Source: Lineus longissimus
Taxonomy: Eukaryota; Nemertea; Pilidiophora; Heteronemertea; Lineidae
NCBI RefSeq assembly: GCF_910592395.1
Contig: NC_088309.1
Coordinates: forward strand, 12,838,599 to 12,902,598
DNA: 64,000 bases
Direction: 5' to 3'
In this document: positions 53,445-64,000 of the stretch, in pieces
How the letters are laid out: each line of letters opens with the position of its first letter
How positions within the stretch are numbered: position 1 is the stretch's first letter
Position numbers and translations under genes: made by a program
Notes under the pieces: model-generated
Seen by the model: only the letters and a program-made list of their open reading frames with translations
What the model was told of the DNA's origin: nothing
Database searches by the model: none

Positions 53445-56364
53445 ATCTCCAAATAAAAAAACTATCTAGATATATGTGAAAATAATCTTTTATCTGAGGA
53501 GGAAAAGACTGAACAGACACAGCTTACGTCACATCAATCAAGGTTAAGAGGTTAAGAGATTCAGTCGTGGCACCAAGTCTTTATTTAGACAAGCTGAACA
53601 TCATGAAAATAACTAAGTTGGAATTACCTCTTTGCAGTCAATTGATTTGAGATCATTATGTCCCGCAATGTACCCAGATGCCAGCTCATATGATCAACTA
53701 CCTGAGGGGTATACTCAAAAGTGCCAAGACCTATCAATGGTCGCTTATCCAGTTATAGGTTTTTAATGAGCTGTTCAAAACTCCCTGTTTTTACAAGGAT
53801 TTTGTGATAGATTTTCTTCAAAGAGTAAGTAGATCAGATTACGAATCGTCTAAAATACAGGTTACCCGTAAGACACAATCAGGAGTAAGGCTGGGGTTTA
53901 CTTACCACACATTCATTGTGCACCTACTACAAAAAGATCTATAATACTAATACTTGATCACATAAGGTTATCTATCTATTTCAATATAAGTTTATTTCAA
54001 CCTTAATCTTCCCATTCTGCATAATTTTTAATAATTTTGACTGATTAAAATAGAGTTGATCAGCTTTTAATCATAATTTGAGTGTTGACTTTAGGACGCG
54101 ACATATCCGTTTCAGATTTGGACTTTCACATTGTGGCATGGTGTGTGCAGGTGGCAACAATCTGTTTTTTGGATAAAATTACAATCCATTTAATTGGTAT
54201 AAACAAATAAATGCGCTTATAGGCCTCGATTTACAATCTTCTGAATATTGCAGAATTTTTCCAAAAATTGAAAAAGCTATCGTCAGCATCTGAAATGTAC
54301 AGCTGGCTATATTTATTATACAAAAACAATTTTTCAAATATAGTCATCCGTAAAAGAGAAAACTTGTAACGAAAATCGGAAAATATTGTGCGCCGACCAC
54401 CATTTACAGCTTTGTTATTGTAATTCACTTCATTCCCACCACTGCCTATAGCTGTTCGGATATTCTGTGGTCACTTGTGGTCAATTGCAAACCAGGTCAG
54501 AGGGCCTTTTTCCATATATGCAGAAAGGGCACTTTTGGAAAAGAGTGGCTGTGTATGAAGTCCATCCTTAATCATATAACTGACCAAACATCCGTGCTAA
54601 AATATTGCCACATGAAAAAATCATGCAGGTAATATGCTCAGACAATTCTGGCTAGTTATCATTACTCACTGTCACTAGTTATGAAAGTAGTACAGGCCCA
54701 ATCCACTTACTCTTTAAGGACTCCAATTTAAGTTCTGAGAAAAGCTCACACAAATCCAAATGAATTATATCCCAAGTCCTCTTAACCCTTTCGTTAATGC
54801 AGGTATGTGCCAGTCCTGTATTGAGCAAAATTAAGGGATTTTCGGACCTTTTTTTCTCAAGCCTGATGCTCCATAACCAGAGGAGGTAAAGGCAAACAAT
54901 TGGTTGTTAATAATAAATAATTACTAAACTTTAATTTCTAATTAGGAAAAATATGCAAATTTATGAAAATTTGGTCATGTCACCTAATGAACCTTTTCCG
55001 TAACTCCATTTCATGAAGTGATCTTTCAAACAAAACCATCAATGCAATGGAGTAATTACCATTAAGTGAGTGGTCAAAAATATGCATGATATGGATTGCC
55101 AGGGTTGTTGTGCATATTTCAGACCAAAAAAAGGAGAAAAAAAGCAAAGTTGGATTTTCGGGGATTTTAGTTAAAAAAATTGCCAAAATTCATGAATTTT
55201 GACAAAGTTGAAAAAACTAGAATTGTCAGTTGAGTCTTTGCAGACTCTGGAGTCTCCGCCTCATATGCACACAGCCATGCATGTTGACAAAAACAAAACA
55301 AAAACATCGCACTTTCACTTCAGCGAAGCGATGGTTTATGTGCAAAATACGACTGATCAAGGCAACATAAAGTGTCCAGAAGGGAAGAACACATTCTTGA
55401 AACTCAGCTGCTTTAATTCACTGCCGTTTTTTCTTATTTCATAGCCCATAAACTCCAAATATTAGGTTTTATAGAAAATGCTTCGATGGTGTAGACTAGT
55501 CCCTGGTCTTTATCCGTTACGTTCCTCCATATGTGCAGCCAATATGTAATACACATAACGCGGGGCACCAGTCATCGTGCCGGTATGGCGAGGTTTATTG
55601 GTTAAAAATTTACATGTATTGCGCTATGCATGCCCATAGCACTTTCGCGGCTGTTACCCAGATTGACTTCTTAATTCATGGACACCCTCGTTTTATCGAT
55701 GTTTTGCAATGCATTGCCGTGTTCATGTACATATGAAGCTTTCACCTGGGGACGAGAGTTTGCTAGAATAATTTCTTGAGGAGAATAATACCCTAATACA
55801 AAAGTCTCAGCCGATGGCGGAGAGTAATTACTATAATGCAATTTACTTTTGCATCAATGTATTTGAGTGATGGAAAACGCAATCAGTTACATAAACATTG
55901 GAAATATGAACAAAATTTCCGTATCACCCCCCCAAAAACGATTTTTTCAAAAAAAATAAATTTTCCCTAGTAAACCAAAGGTATCTCAACACAGATTATT
56001 GTCTTGTGAAATGCATCAAGGCTCATTCATATGCAGAATACCCCTCAAAATAGGCCGAGCCCCTACGGAAAGCTACGAAACAATTCGTCATGACTTCGGC
56101 TTTAGTTCCATATGGTATTCAAAGACAGCAGCATTGTATCTTTTAAATAATCAATGCTCTACTGCATCTACCGCGCTTCTGCCTAACACGCTGTGATAGG
56201 GTGTCATTCTGCTGCTCTGCAGTTGGCCAATAACAAAAGTGTTAATCCTAATGCACATTTAGATGCAGTCATTCAAATCACTTGCTTTTTCTTCTGCCTA
56301 ACCTACTATATTATCCAGTTTAATGACATCATCATGTACTGCAACAGTTCTGACATCCTTTAAA
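53445..56364. other. Unique stretch without recognised genes
   Basis: AT-rich. ORFs are short and show no domains. No repeat structure stands out. Confidence 0.4.
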
Positions 56365-57930
56365 TCAGCTATTCACAAAAACTTTCCTTCTCGATTTCGA
56401 TGGTTGGTGGATGCTGTCTTTCCATGGCTGGTACCTGTCAGTGTCGTCTCTCCATTGGTTTTTCAGCTTCGTCTTGAGTAATGTTTTTGATTCCCGGTAG
56501 GTCATTCTGGTTTTTGTTTGGTGCTGCTTGCTACCTTCCTTCGCCAATTGATCTGCTCGTTCATTTCCTGGTACTCCTACGTGAGCTGGTATCCATTGGA
56601 GGACTACTCTTCTGTCTTGAAGAAGACTACTTAGGTTCTTCAGTAGATTCTCCGTCAGTTGGTCTGATGTTGCAGCCATAAGGGCCTGTAATGCGGACAG
56701 AGAGTCGGTCAGCAGGACGAGATTGTCTCCTACATCTTCTTGGGTGGTGATCAGATAGTCAGTGGCTGAGGTTAGGGCTTGCATCTCAGCTCTGTAGTTT
56801 GAGCAGAGAATGCCGGATGGTACGGATATGGAGTGGGAGCTTCTGTCTTGAAGTTTGATAAAAACACCACTTCCTCCATTGCTAACTGCAATCTGAGATG
56901 AGCCATACCAGTTGGAGATTGTGAGGTCTTCGCATAGATCAGGTTCGCTTTCCAGTATGTCCTGGTGTTCCTTTTGCAGGGCCTTCGTGATGGTGTTGAT
57001 GCTCTTGCGTTTCAGCCTCGTCATCGGTTCTTTTCGGAGCACGAGGTGTAGGGGATGGGTCTTCAACCGGTTACTTTTTTCTCCCTGTGTCAGAGTCTTG
57101 TATTCTCTTCTTAACTCTAGGGGTTGAATGGCAGCTGTTATCTCCATGTCCCCAATTGGTGTGCTTCGCATTCCTCCAAGGATGATTCTAAGGCCCATAT
57201 TTTGCACTTTGTCCAGCTTTGCTTTGGTAGTGTCAGATGCAGTTACCCATGTGGCAGAGGCGTACTCCATGATTGGTCTATATATACTTGTCTGAGGATT
57301 CTGGTCGTGGCTCCCCAAGTCGTTCCTGCCAGCTTTTTCATCAGTGATAATTTCTTGATAGCCTTTTCCTGGATTGCTTGGATATGTGGGTTCCATGTGA
57401 GACAAGACCACAATTTATTTTTTAAGCCTTTTAGCAGTTGAATTGTCAATGTTTGACCGCGACGCATCAAATACTGCGTGCGGTTGTGAATCTGAAATTT
57501 AGATTATGTTATTCCGGACAGTCGGGCAAGTGAATGGTGAAAAATAAACTGGTAGTTGACCACGGAAATTTTTTGATAATCGACAAATTAGACAGACTTT
57601 GATATTTCCACTCTTTTCTGCCAACTGGCAGAAAAAACTCAAAACACGCCCCCTATTACCCAATTAGCAAAATTCTAAATTAATTTTTTCATCAAATAAT
57701 TTCTTTATATCTGTAGACTTGCCACAGCAAATATTTTTTCAATACCTCTCCAAATATGTACTTGAGAGTTAAAAACATGCACTCGTCTAATTGATAGGCC
57801 TCGAACCTCCAACCTATGAATATTCATTAGTGGTCTTGTCTCATGTCAGGCACTTGTCTATGGTTCCTCCTAGGAAGACAGTTGATTCCACTTGGGGTAT
57901 TGGTTGTCTTCCCAATCATTTAATCTAACC
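56365..57930 (-). pseudogene. 5'-truncated LINE: reverse transcriptase end plus RNase H
   Basis: On the - strand the frame from about 57930 gives the end of a reverse transcriptase (STVFLGGTIDKCLT, then WNPHIQAIQEKA and LMKKLAGTTWGA) and IYRPIMEYASATW. It then gives a complete RNase H domain with SNGGSGVF, SNYRAEMQAL (Glu), LLTDSLSAL (Asp) and IPAHVGVPGNERADQLAKE (His/Asp), ending KVFVNS. The frame shifts by one base near 57283 (TATATA tract), and an F3 element interrupts it at 57399-57842. The RNase H after the RT points to an I/Jockey-type LINE group. It is defective. Confidence 0.8.
57399..57842. mobile_element. F3 element copy 3, inserted in the LINE
   Basis: GAGACAAGACCAC at the left is inverted as GTGGTCTTGTCTC at the right. 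ATGT flanks both sides (57395-57398 and 57843-57846). Removing 444 bp and one ATGT restores the LINE reading frame between Thr and Trp of the RT segment. The interior matches 13092-13496. Confidence 0.8.
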
Positions 57931-58323
57931 CGCCCATTGCCTGAGAGCTGATACCCCATTGTGATTCTCTCTGTTCAGGGATTACACTCATAGAACAATA
58001 GGCCCAATCTTGGGAGGACCTGAATTGTTCGAATCTTGTTCTAAGGGCCTGCTAACGTAATATGTGAGTGTTGGACGTTTCTGAGGACTAAACATGAGGA
58101 AAAATTGAAGTAACCAGGCAACCCTTTGACCTATCACCTCCAGAATAAGTGATTCCACAATAGACAAACTTATTCAGTCAATAGATGGAATCTTAAGAAA
58201 TTAAATGTCGTAATTACCCCTAGTTTGCAGCATTACCATTGCCCAACAGCTAATTATATGTACAATATAATTGGGTGTGTAGAACTTGAAACAAAACCTT
58301 CCATAAGTAAAATCTGAATTTAG
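57931..58323. other. Unique stretch
   Basis: No features recognised between the LINE remnant and the candidate exon at 58324. Confidence 0.35.
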
Positions 58324-58511
58324 GACTCAATACCACCTTGATGAAACTTGATGATGAATATTATGCAAAGGTTGAAAAGACCTCGCATCTCTACATAAAA
58401 TTTGAAGCTTTTGAAGAAAAGGCTCTATATGCAGTGAGAGAATTTTTACTCAAAGAGCTTCTCTGTGACGTGAACTTGGCTGTACTCCAATACAAAATGG
58501 AGCCAAATGAA
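58324..58511 (+). CDS. Candidate isolated exon, unknown protein
   Basis: An open stretch of 62 codons is bounded by AATTTTAG and GTGAGTAT. It encodes LNTTLMKLDDEYYAKVEKTS followed by a helical, charged segment ending YKMEPNE. Composition is protein-like (low Ser/Leu noise, many E/K/Y), unlike the shadow ORFs nearby. I do not recognise the family. It could be a host exon whose partners lie outside the window. Confidence 0.3.
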
Positions 58512-61197
58512 GTGAGTATATGTGCTTGAGATTCAAAGCTGATAGAACGCGAATATATAGTAAAATCTTAGAATTCTATATTACACATTTGAATATGCTG
58601 ATGAGGCTGCATTCTTATACAATACAAACTTCACCATAAAGAGTCAAAAACCAGAAGAAAAACCTCTTTCCCCAAATGGCAGGAAAAGCAAGAAAACACT
58701 GTACAAAATATTTCAAAACATGCCTTGCCTGCCATCATCACAACCCAGGGCTAATTGCAAGTGGGGTAACCAGCGACAAGAATGTTTCAGAGGATTTTTA
58801 TCATTTGGCAGGCTGAATGCACCAGTGGTATACTGTTGCTTCAATGATTAACCTGTGATAGCTAGTGCAGAGCTTAAACAGCAGTGTTCAAGTTGTAGCC
58901 AGTGGTAAGTTCATGTATCGAGTACTGATCCACTGGGCTGTTGTGAGGGCACACCAAGGCAGTTTACATCACAGTTTGCAATACAACATCACTGTCATCC
59001 ACTGGAATTGGTAGTCAATTCTTTCATGACCATCTATGGCACCATGCACCGCCACTGAAAAAAATTGCAAGTGCACACAAATAGTACCCATGCCTTAGAC
59101 CCTGACAAGTGAAATTTCATTGAGACTACTTTGAGTCTGACAGTAAGTGCAATCTAATCTTTACAACACTTAATGTTCTCTGGGAGATAAAATAACACTT
59201 GACTTACATACAAAAGGCATGGGCAGCATTTTCTTCTCTCCAGCACTTATGTGCAGAAGTTAATGAGCATGTGCCTTTAGTACTCCCTGCGACACAGAAT
59301 ATTATAATTTGCATCAAATCCACAACCTGTTTGAATAATGCATCACAACACTATAACCTTATGAACAACTACACAGTACCAGTCCTGGCCCCACTGAATG
59401 TTTTTTTCCTAGACTCTGAGTGCCAGTTAGCCATTCTCAGATCATTATGAGTCTCTCTGAAGTTCTGACATAAACACAAGATATTTTTCAGAAGAAGCCC
59501 AAGTTTTTATTCCTTCTTGGGTGAAAATGTTTGGTCAAAACATGTTATGCACACAGGTTGCTCTGATCCGCTTCCTTCGACTAGTCAGATGATTTGTATC
59601 AACTGTTCACATAATTTTGTTCTGCATTTCTGATCAGGAGGACTCATCTTCCGAATGGTTCAAACGACAATGTTCTCTGAGAAGGTTTTAGTTGAACCCA
59701 CACTGAAGTGCAGAGAAGTAAAATGTTCAGAGTACTTGGTACTGAAAATACCCTGATGTATTCAGTATAGAGGGCAGACAAGGAAAATCCTGTTGCCATG
59801 ATTTCATAACACAATTACACATCGAGTGGATAAACAAAACATACTCAGTGATTACTTTGGAATGGCAAGTCCCGTAAGCTGGTATGCACATGTGTGTCAA
59901 GTAAATGTCACACTCTAAATAGTTGACCAATAGGATATAAAACTGAAGAAAATGTATCTTGAAAATAGAACATATGACATGATATCAGAGAACTTCATTT
60001 CTCCATGAATATAAAAGGAGAATGTCAACTAAGACAATAGGATTGAACCGACAACAGGACCAATTCCTTTTGCCATCATCTGAGTTATGGCTAGATCTTT
60101 ATGAATATGAACAACAGTATAACAACGATTACAAAAGTAAAGCTATGACACTTGTTTTTGTATTGCTTTCAATATTGCATCCTTAAAGCATTATGAACTG
60201 AAATATTAAGCAATGCACGTAAAGCCCCACCATATGCAATTGGAAACATTAACACAGTAAAGTGTACTGCACAGTTTGTCAACACATTTAAGAGTGCTGC
60301 CTGCAGAATTTTAGCTTACAATACTTCACTGGATGCTTATTTCAATTTCAATCTTAATTTCAATTTTAATTATGAAACTTAAAGCCAGCATTTGAACTTC
60401 ATTTAAAATGTGAAGAAGCCGATTCTTGAAATGTATTATAAATGGTCACATCATTACGAAGAGCGTGTAATTGCACCGATTCAATGACAAATTTTGCTAG
60501 TATTCACAGCTTGTTTTGCAAGTCTAAGCTCTTGTTGTCATCCGTAATGATTAGCAATCACCCTGTTTCATTATTTTACACTTTCACCCATAATTTATTT
60601 AGAAATTATGATTTTTATCGCCCGACAAAGCTTTTCAATTGGGAGACAATATTTTGTAAACAAGAATTTTATTATTACGAATTGCACTGATTCAGGCTGA
60701 AAATCTGCTAATATTTGATGGCGGGTGCATATTTACCAATCAGAAGGCTTGTTACATAAATGATACGTTTGATAGATTGAGATCGCTGGGAAGCCGTAAA
60801 TACAATTGAGGTTAACAAAATTACTCTCTGTGAACAAAATATCGTACTAATACGCAATTGGCGGCGGCAGAGGGGCTTGAGTGTTATCCAGGTCAGATGC
60901 ACAGCCATTTTCACGTAAAAATATTGTGTTTCCATCATGTACTGGCAGTTCAAAGTCTTTTCGTAATGATAGAGAACTCATAATAATATGCACCTTCACG
61001 TATATGTGCAGACGCAATGAAATTGTGTTTAGTTGCAGAACGTGGTGCTTTTAAATGAGATGCCATCAGAATGACTGTCATTATCAACCACTGCAGTCAC
61101 TCCATTACCAAACTGGCAATGACTATTACTATATTTTGGCAGGGGAATAAATTTTTCTACAATGATACTGACCAAGCAAATAATACTCCATCAACAT
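58512..61197. other. Unique stretch without recognised genes
   Basis: Short ORFs only. No repeats or RNA genes recognised. Confidence 0.4.
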
Positions 61198-61546
61198 ATG
61201 AAATGGCCAGGGCCATTGTGCTCACCTCCCTAAAAGACATGTTATTGTTTTTGATTTTAGCCACCTGGTGGCCAAACCAGGAATTGAACCAGACCGAAAT
61301 TTAACCTACAAGCTTTCATAACATAGGGCTACATATGTACCAAATTCAAGTCAATAGCTCCAGTAGTTACCAAACGTGTCACCATCGGCCAATTTATGTT
61401 AGTTGACCTCTGTGACCTTGAAAAGAAGGTCAAATCAAAAACTTGTGTGAAATATCCTGTATCGTCATTACATGTATCTACGATAAAAATATGGTGATAC
61501 TCAAGCTCTTAGTTAGGGAAATATAGCACTTTGTGGAGGTGAGCAA
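61198..61546 (-). mobile_element. Inverted, internally deleted F1-type element
   Basis: On the - strand it starts TGCTCACCTCC and ends GAGGTGAGCACAATGGCCCTGGCCATTTCAT, with only part of one unit between them, including TTCAAGGTCACAGAGGTCAA. The total length is 0.35 kb. Confidence 0.6.
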
Positions 61547-61748
61547 AAAGGGACTTGAATAATGCAAGTACAGCAATCATCTCTTTGGTCGCAGATAGCC
61601 AAAAAAGAGCATTTACCTACTCCTTTTACCACCATTTCAATAAAAATACCACCAAATAATTCATGAAAGATTCATGGATCACAAAACTTGGAGAAGAAAA
61701 CATGACAAAATCGACCAAGCAAAATGTTTCACAACAGAGTTTTGCATT

Positions 61749-62048
61749 TTTTATGGATGGTGTGCACACATTCTACTATCTAGAACACGCAGTGTATATT
61801 TAGCCGTGAACTGGTAAATAGCACATTTCATGGGGCGGTGGAGGCTTTTTTTAGATGCATTCTCATGGTCCAAATTATACATCAAATGGCTGCCAACTCT
61901 CCAAAATGATCAAGTCCAAAAAAGTATCAACTGTGCATGTCTGAACGGAAGTCACTGTAAAATAGTAGAAATAATATAGTAACCGGTTCACGGCTAAATA
62001 TACACTGTGATTTTTTTATGGATGGTGTGCACACATTCTACTGTCTAA
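61749..62048. repeat. MITE-like inverted repeat flanked by long direct repeats
   Basis: TTTTTTATGGATGGTGTGCA (continuing CACATTCTACT) occurs at about 61749 and 62014. Between the copies, CAGTGTATATTTAGCCGTGA (61791) is inverted as TCACGGCTAAATATACACTG (about 61988). The direct repeats are about 33 bp, too long for an ordinary target duplication. Confidence 0.65.
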
Positions 62049-62887
62049 ATCAGCTGCCAGGATTCAGCATCGGTTTTAATGCACTGCATCATTCCAGGTT
62101 GCATAGTGCATCGAGATGACCATAGGTGGCACTACTATCTGTTGTCTGCTCACTGTTCTATCAAACTTGGCAAGCTGTTATCACCGGAGACTTTTCTGAA
62201 AATGAACAAAGAAATGAAAACAATTTGAGGGGAGAATTTCCTATGTAATTTCTGAAATGGTAGGGGTGACCAGCAACACTTGTTCACTTCACCCATTATT
62301 AAACAGAAAGCTTGAAAGGTATTTTAGTTTAAGTTATTACGTGAAAGAATGAAGAAACCCACTCATGTCTGCGTAGTACTTGTATATCTGTCAACTTATG
62401 AAAACAGGAGAGATTTCACCTGGGCTGTGTTCGCGCTGGATCTGGCGTGAAGACACATTTTGTCACGTCAATAAAGACCCAATTTCTGGGCCCAATTTCT
62501 GGGCCACAATTGCAATGCCTAAATGGTGATGACGATGATGGTAACACATGTTTATTTGTGGTGACAGATGGCGCATGCCGAGAATTGTTGTCAGTCGAAT
62601 ACGGTGATCAGTGATTTCAGGCGGGAAAAATCCTTCTTCCAGTGCATACGTACACTTAAGCTTTGACCCCCCTCCCCGGTATGCATGTTGTACGCATTGG
62701 AATCAACCCCTGTAAGAATTTAACTTGAAACTGAACACAAATAAATTGATACTTTAAACTTTAAACATGAACTTGCACACAAAGATTATTGGTTTTCTAG
62801 TCTTATCACACTCAGTAGCACTGACTTGATACCACACAATACTTTCGACTAGGGTTCCTGCACTTGTCTCATTATTCACTGCCTACA
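62049..62887. other. Unique stretch without recognised genes
   Basis: No convincing ORF. The tandem CCCAATTTCTGGG near 62479-62505 is a short local duplication. Confidence 0.35.
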
Positions 62888-63990
62888 CAGGGTGGTCCAA
62901 AAAAACGCACAAGCATTCTTTCTCCACCCAAAGCCCAAAACCACTGGTATTAATGGATAGAGAATCTTTCTAGAAGAAAAATAAGACCAAGATGACTCGA
63001 TTCGGTCCAGTAGTTTTACCTTTAGAGCCACTTTTGTGAAGCAAAGTCAGTAGTCCTTAATAACTAACTTACCAGTGAACTGTAAATTAAGCATGATAGA
63101 TGAAGGGGATTAGTTGTTATGCAACAATGCTCATAGATAAGTGTGTGTGCGGGTTCAAGTCACCAAATGCTAGTTAGGAAGGGTGGCCTAAACATGGCCC
63201 AAGCCAGACCCCAATACTTGGCTGAGCAATGTACGTTTAGGGTTCTGACATACAATAGAATTGAGAATGTGGATGAGACCCTACAATCATTTGAGGAACA
63301 TTTCCCAGAAGCTTGTCAGCCCTGCAGAAGTACAGTTGTTCGAAATTATGAAAAGTATCAACATCATTGGCTAGTTTGAACAGAAACAAAGGGAACTCTG
63401 GTCGCCCTAGAACAATGAGATCAGAAGAAAGAATTGCAGAAATCCGTCAAAGCATCTTGCAAGATCCACATCAAAGCAAGAGACGGAAAAACATTGTTGT
63501 CGGACCTACGCCTTTCACTGGTCTTGTTCATGAAATCTTTCATTATCGAAGATATAGTGAAATTTCCTCTAAACGGCAAGGTGAATACGCAAAATGTAAG
63601 GGAGTACGTCTATCGTGTATGTACATGTAACCCCCTTTGCCCAAAATCTAAACATTCTGCAGGAATGACTGGATGAAGCACTGAGGAACGTTCGAAGGGA
63701 TATGATCATTCAATCTATGCAGGACATGTACAGGAGAGCACAAGTATGTGTTAGACAAGGAGGAGGACATGTTGAAGGACGCAGCACAAACGGAGCTTTT
63801 AGACACAATCGCTGATGTAAATGGGGACAGAGAGATTGATGCCAAATGGGTTACTAGTAGCCTAACTGTGCCATAAGATGTTAAGTTGTTGTTAAGTTTA
63901 AAAATAAAGTTTGATTTTCATGTTCGACATTGGTCTGAGTTTCATTTTTGTTTAACCATTCCACAGGATCCCGGCACAGGATAATCCTTT
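62888..63990 (+). pseudogene. Decayed mariner/Tc1-like element with central deletion
   Basis: A start like GGGTGGTCCAAAAAAACGCAC (62890) resembles terminal repeats of this group. From 63180 the broken frames give a DNA-binding region (FPEACQPCRSTVVRNYEKY, then GNSGRPRTMRSEERIAEIRQ) and a second helix block (LVLFMKSFIIEDIV). After a jump they give a C-terminal block (NVRRDMIIQSMQDMYRRAQV, CVRQGGGHVEG). The catalytic DDE/D centre between them is missing and several frame changes occur, so the element is dead. Confidence 0.6.
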
Positions 63991-64000
63991 TGTCAGTTAC

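Overview
The window is metazoan nuclear DNA: AT-rich, intron-rich and loaded with transposable elements. Elements opening with a hairpin of the form AGCTCACC...GGTGAGCT and carrying runs of GTC suggest a marine invertebrate, probably a lophotrochozoan or an invertebrate deuterostome. The species cannot be settled from the sequence. I read one clear host gene. It is an INO80B (INO80 chromatin-remodelling complex subunit B) orthologue on the + strand, with six coding exons joined in phase from 4798 to 36274. Its PAPA-1 region is followed by a HIT zinc finger in the last exon. Its first exon(s) were not found.

Layout. 357-2507 (-): six-exon THAP/DDE transposase-like gene with one exon out of frame. 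2796-3686 (-): truncated retroviral F-type envelope-like ORF. 4798-36274 (+): INO80B, whose introns are packed with repeats. Intron 5007-8915 holds two elements of a tandem-unit family (F1). Intron 8968-13782 holds three more F1-type elements or fragments and one short TIR element (F3). The 19.4-kb intron 13884-33234 holds a nested stack of mobile elements. 37045-37554: TTA-flanked MITE. 39360-41325: about 23 copies of an 88-bp satellite. 42251-45030: third copy of family F2. 46189-49199 (+): apparently intact three-exon hAT-like transposase gene. 56365-57930 (-): 5'-truncated LINE with an RNase H domain, split by an F3 element. 62888-63990: decayed mariner/Tc1-like element. The remaining 3' third is mostly anonymous, with a few MITEs.

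The nested stack can be read in order because undisturbed copies in the same window serve as empty sites. An F3 element (18221-33112) was invaded by F2-B (18245-32737). F2-B was then invaded by (i) an F1 element (18987-20106), (ii) a 7.8-kb DNA transposon (20448-28273) and (iii) a 2.87-kb foldback element (28447-31314) with a perfect 9-bp target duplication, which carries another F1 copy.

The most interesting object is the 7.8-kb transposon. It has matching terminal inverted repeats, a TA target duplication and one uninterrupted 1046-codon ORF (22498-25638, -). That ORF joins an IS5/PIF-like DDE transposase to a C-terminal ubiquitin-specific-protease (C19) domain whose Cys, QDA and His/Asp boxes are all present. 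I do not know a described transposon family with this architecture. The second major result is direct evidence that F1 and F2 inserted at T-rich sites without target duplication and with terminal hairpins, which suggests Helentron-type mobilisation.
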